Source of the DNA: Deuterostichococcus epilithicus
Taxonomy: Eukaryota > Chlorophyta > Trebouxiophyceae > Prasiolales > Stichococcaceae
Length of the DNA: 64,000 nucleotides
NCBI GenBank assembly: GCA_033439295.1
Contig: JAVTLE010000007.1
Location: 744,001-808,000 of the forward strand
Reading direction: 5' to 3'
Part shown: positions 62,158 to 64,000 of the stretch, piece by piece
How positions within the stretch are numbered: position 1 is the first letter of the stretch
Layout: the number at the start of each line of letters is the position of its first letter
The notes under the pieces: model-generated
What the model saw: only the letters and a program-made list of their open reading frames with translations
What the model was told of the DNA's origin: nothing
Databases searched by the model: none
Made by a program: the position numbers and the translations under genes

Positions 62158-64000
62158 ATGTCGCTGGGGTTCGGAGGCAAGTCGTCCGAATTGGCCACCT
62201 ACTTCACGGAGGTGGCTGAACACTTTGCGACGCTGAAGGATCCGGAGGAGAAGGCCCTGCTTGCAGCCAACGCCGTGGAAGAGGTGCACAACCGGAGGTC
62301 CATCGCTGCTTCCGCGTCGATCATGCGCCAGATTTCATGCCGCCTCAGAGGCAGACGCGGTTTGCCGCAGCCGCGAACACGGTGAAGACTACGCTTTCTT
62401 GCTCCGCCTTGACTTCAATATGATCAGCCACAATATGACACCTGCACTGAACAGGCAGCAGGGCAGGAGCTGGAGGCGGCCACCAGCCCCGCGACGGCGT
62501 TCACACTGGAGAAGCTGCTGGCAGCGGCCGACCTGCCAACGGTGCTGTCCTTCCTGCGCGCCGTGCTGGAGACGCAGGACGCCTTCGGCTCCCTCGCCAC
62601 CAAGTGAGAAGCATTGCATGTGAACCGGCTTGTTCTTGGGGCAGCAACCGCGTGGCTGGTGAGCATCAGATGACCCGCTGCACAGCGACAATGTGCACAG
62701 CCATCCCTTCGGTTTCGACTGCCATGGGGGTGCACTCAGGGAGGGGACAGTGCTCTACAACCGCGACTGAACCGCAGCTCACACTGCTGTGTGCAGCAAG
62801 ACGGGGTCACACATCCTGGAGAAGGTGCTGCAGAAGCTGGGCGATGAGGCGCCGGGCGCTGACGCCGCAACACAGACGGCCGTCGAGCAGGTGCGCCTGG
62901 GGAGCGAGCATCCTGCCGCCTGTCACACAGCGCCCGGCGACCGCCCTGCTTTTGCCTGCAACTTTTGCTCGGCATCCTCCTGCAGCCATCCGCCATGCTT
63001 CCAGTCCCCGGCCAGGGTGTTGAGCGCAACTGCACCTGATATCGGGTGCACGAGCTCGGCGCTCTTTCGCGTGTCCCATGCCATGCCATGACGCATGTGC
63101 AGATGCTGGGCCGGGTGTGCGCTGCGGTGGTGGACAACCTGGGGGACTGCATCACCAACCGCTGCGGCTCGCACGTGGCGCGGCGGCTGCTCAGCGTCGC
63201 CGCGGGCCGCCCCGTCGGTCCCGCCGCCGCCCGCAAGCAAAAGTCCGAGCTGTTCGACGACGAGGACGCCGACGCACCCGCGCAGCAGCCGCAGGTGTGG
63301 CGTCGGCAGCGGCTGGAGTCTTTCTGCGGCATTACTGCCTGTCAAATGGGCCTTGCGACACATTGCATGGCTGCGCATGCCTGCGAGCACTCCTGCGAGC
63401 CTCGCCATCAAGCGAGGCTGCTCAGTTTTCAGGTTCGTTTTCTTGCCGAGGGCTGCGCGGAGGTTGTGACATTGCCACGATGCTGCCGTAGGCTGCCGGC
63501 GGCAACGGGCAGAAGGCGGGACTGGCGGCACGGCTGGCGGCGCGGCCGGGCGTGGCCGAGGTGGCGCCGTTCCCCGGCGTCACCGCCACGCTGACGGCAG
63601 CGGTGTTGCACCCCGACAACGCGGCGCACATGGCGGACATGGCCTACCACACGCACGCGAGCCCCTGGCTGCAGGCGCTGGTGAAGGCCAACGCCGATGA
63701 CGGGTGCAAATCTTGGGCTCACGTCCAAACATTGTCTTGTCCAAAACGTTGACAAGTTGAATCCGAAACCACGGATCCTGGCGGCAGACGCTGGTCAAGG
63801 CGAGCGCTGACGATCTGCGTGCTCAGTTGAGGTTCAGGGGTGTCAAGATGTCGCTGAGAAGGACGGGACGCATATGTTGCACCCGCCGGCAAGTGCTGAA
63901 ATGGGTGAACGGGTCACCCAGCGTCCAAGAGGAGGAGGGTCACCTAGCATCCGAGTTGCACCCGGAGGGGGTCGTGCCTGCTCGGCACTGCTCCTGGCAA
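62158..64000 (+). CDS. NOP9/APUM23-like Pumilio-repeat nucleolar protein, 5' part (cut at window end)
   Basis: NOP9/APUM23 binds pre-rRNA in the nucleolus and is needed for small-subunit rRNA processing. Exons 62158-62283, 62455-62603, 62797-62890, 63103-63294 and one from 63513 join in phase. Start MSLGFGGKSSELATYFTEVA, then FTLEKLLAAADLPTVLSFLR, NKTGSHILEKVLQKLG (a Pumilio-type repeat with the G-S-H core), MLGRVCAAVVDNLGDCITNR with CGSHVARRLLSV (a second repeat core), an acidic insert ELFDDEDADAPAQ, then a region with HMADMAYHTHASPWLQALVK. The repeat cores with SHV/SHI fit NOP9 rather than classical Pumilio (which favours S-x-x-x-Q). More repeats must lie beyond 64000. The last exon's end in the window is not fixed. 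Confidence 0.8.

Overview
The window is nuclear DNA from a green-lineage eukaryote, most likely a chlorophyte/trebouxiophyte-type green alga. The evidence is GC-rich genes broken by many short introns (about 100-500 nt, donor GTGCG/GTGAG, acceptor GCAG), a plant-type double-CTLH protein, a plant-type EREX-like PX protein, an F-box/WD40 protein, and a U2 snRNA. Species cannot be named from this sequence alone. All gene models below were built by reading conserved protein blocks and checking splice phase by hand.

Layout. 141-1296 (+): C-terminal part of the splicing factor SPF30. 1959-11620 (-): a P4-type ATPase (phospholipid flippase) in more than 20 exons. 12452-12945 (+): a small membrane protein. 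13301-18966 (-): a double CTLH/CRA-domain protein; one of its introns holds an antisense retroelement fossil. 19550-24004 (+): an EREX-like PX-domain endosomal effector, 12 exons, 696 aa. 24005-35474: a gene-poor block with inverted repeats, two hAT-like non-autonomous elements with 8-bp target duplications, a whole-looking Ty1/copia element with LTRs that look identical, and an assembly gap. 35475-35662 (-): U2 snRNA. 36266-44269 (-): translation initiation factor eIF3c. 44746-47840 (+): F-box/WD40 protein. 48212-49846 (-): thioesterase-fold protein. 50462-51780 (+): twin-CX9C protein. 52915-60259 (+): cytosolic HSP70 in 19 exons (654 aa), ending in a 9-nt exon that supplies the last residues of EEVD. 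60904-61700 (-): zinc-ribbon protein. 62158-end (+): Pumilio-family NOP9/APUM23-like protein, cut by the window edge.

The gene content is housekeeping (splicing, translation, ribosome assembly, folding, membrane traffic) with no shared pathway or operon logic; neighbours are arranged divergently or convergently with 0.4-1.1 kb spacers. The most unusual theme is intron structure. At least seven introns in five genes contain a recognisable copy of the neighbouring exon edge, often with the splice site. In one case (14618-14743) the intron is exactly the offset between two identical 30-nt copies carrying AG|GT, which is the expected mark of intron birth by tandem duplication. GC-AG introns also appear more common than usual: five are supported by protein frame.
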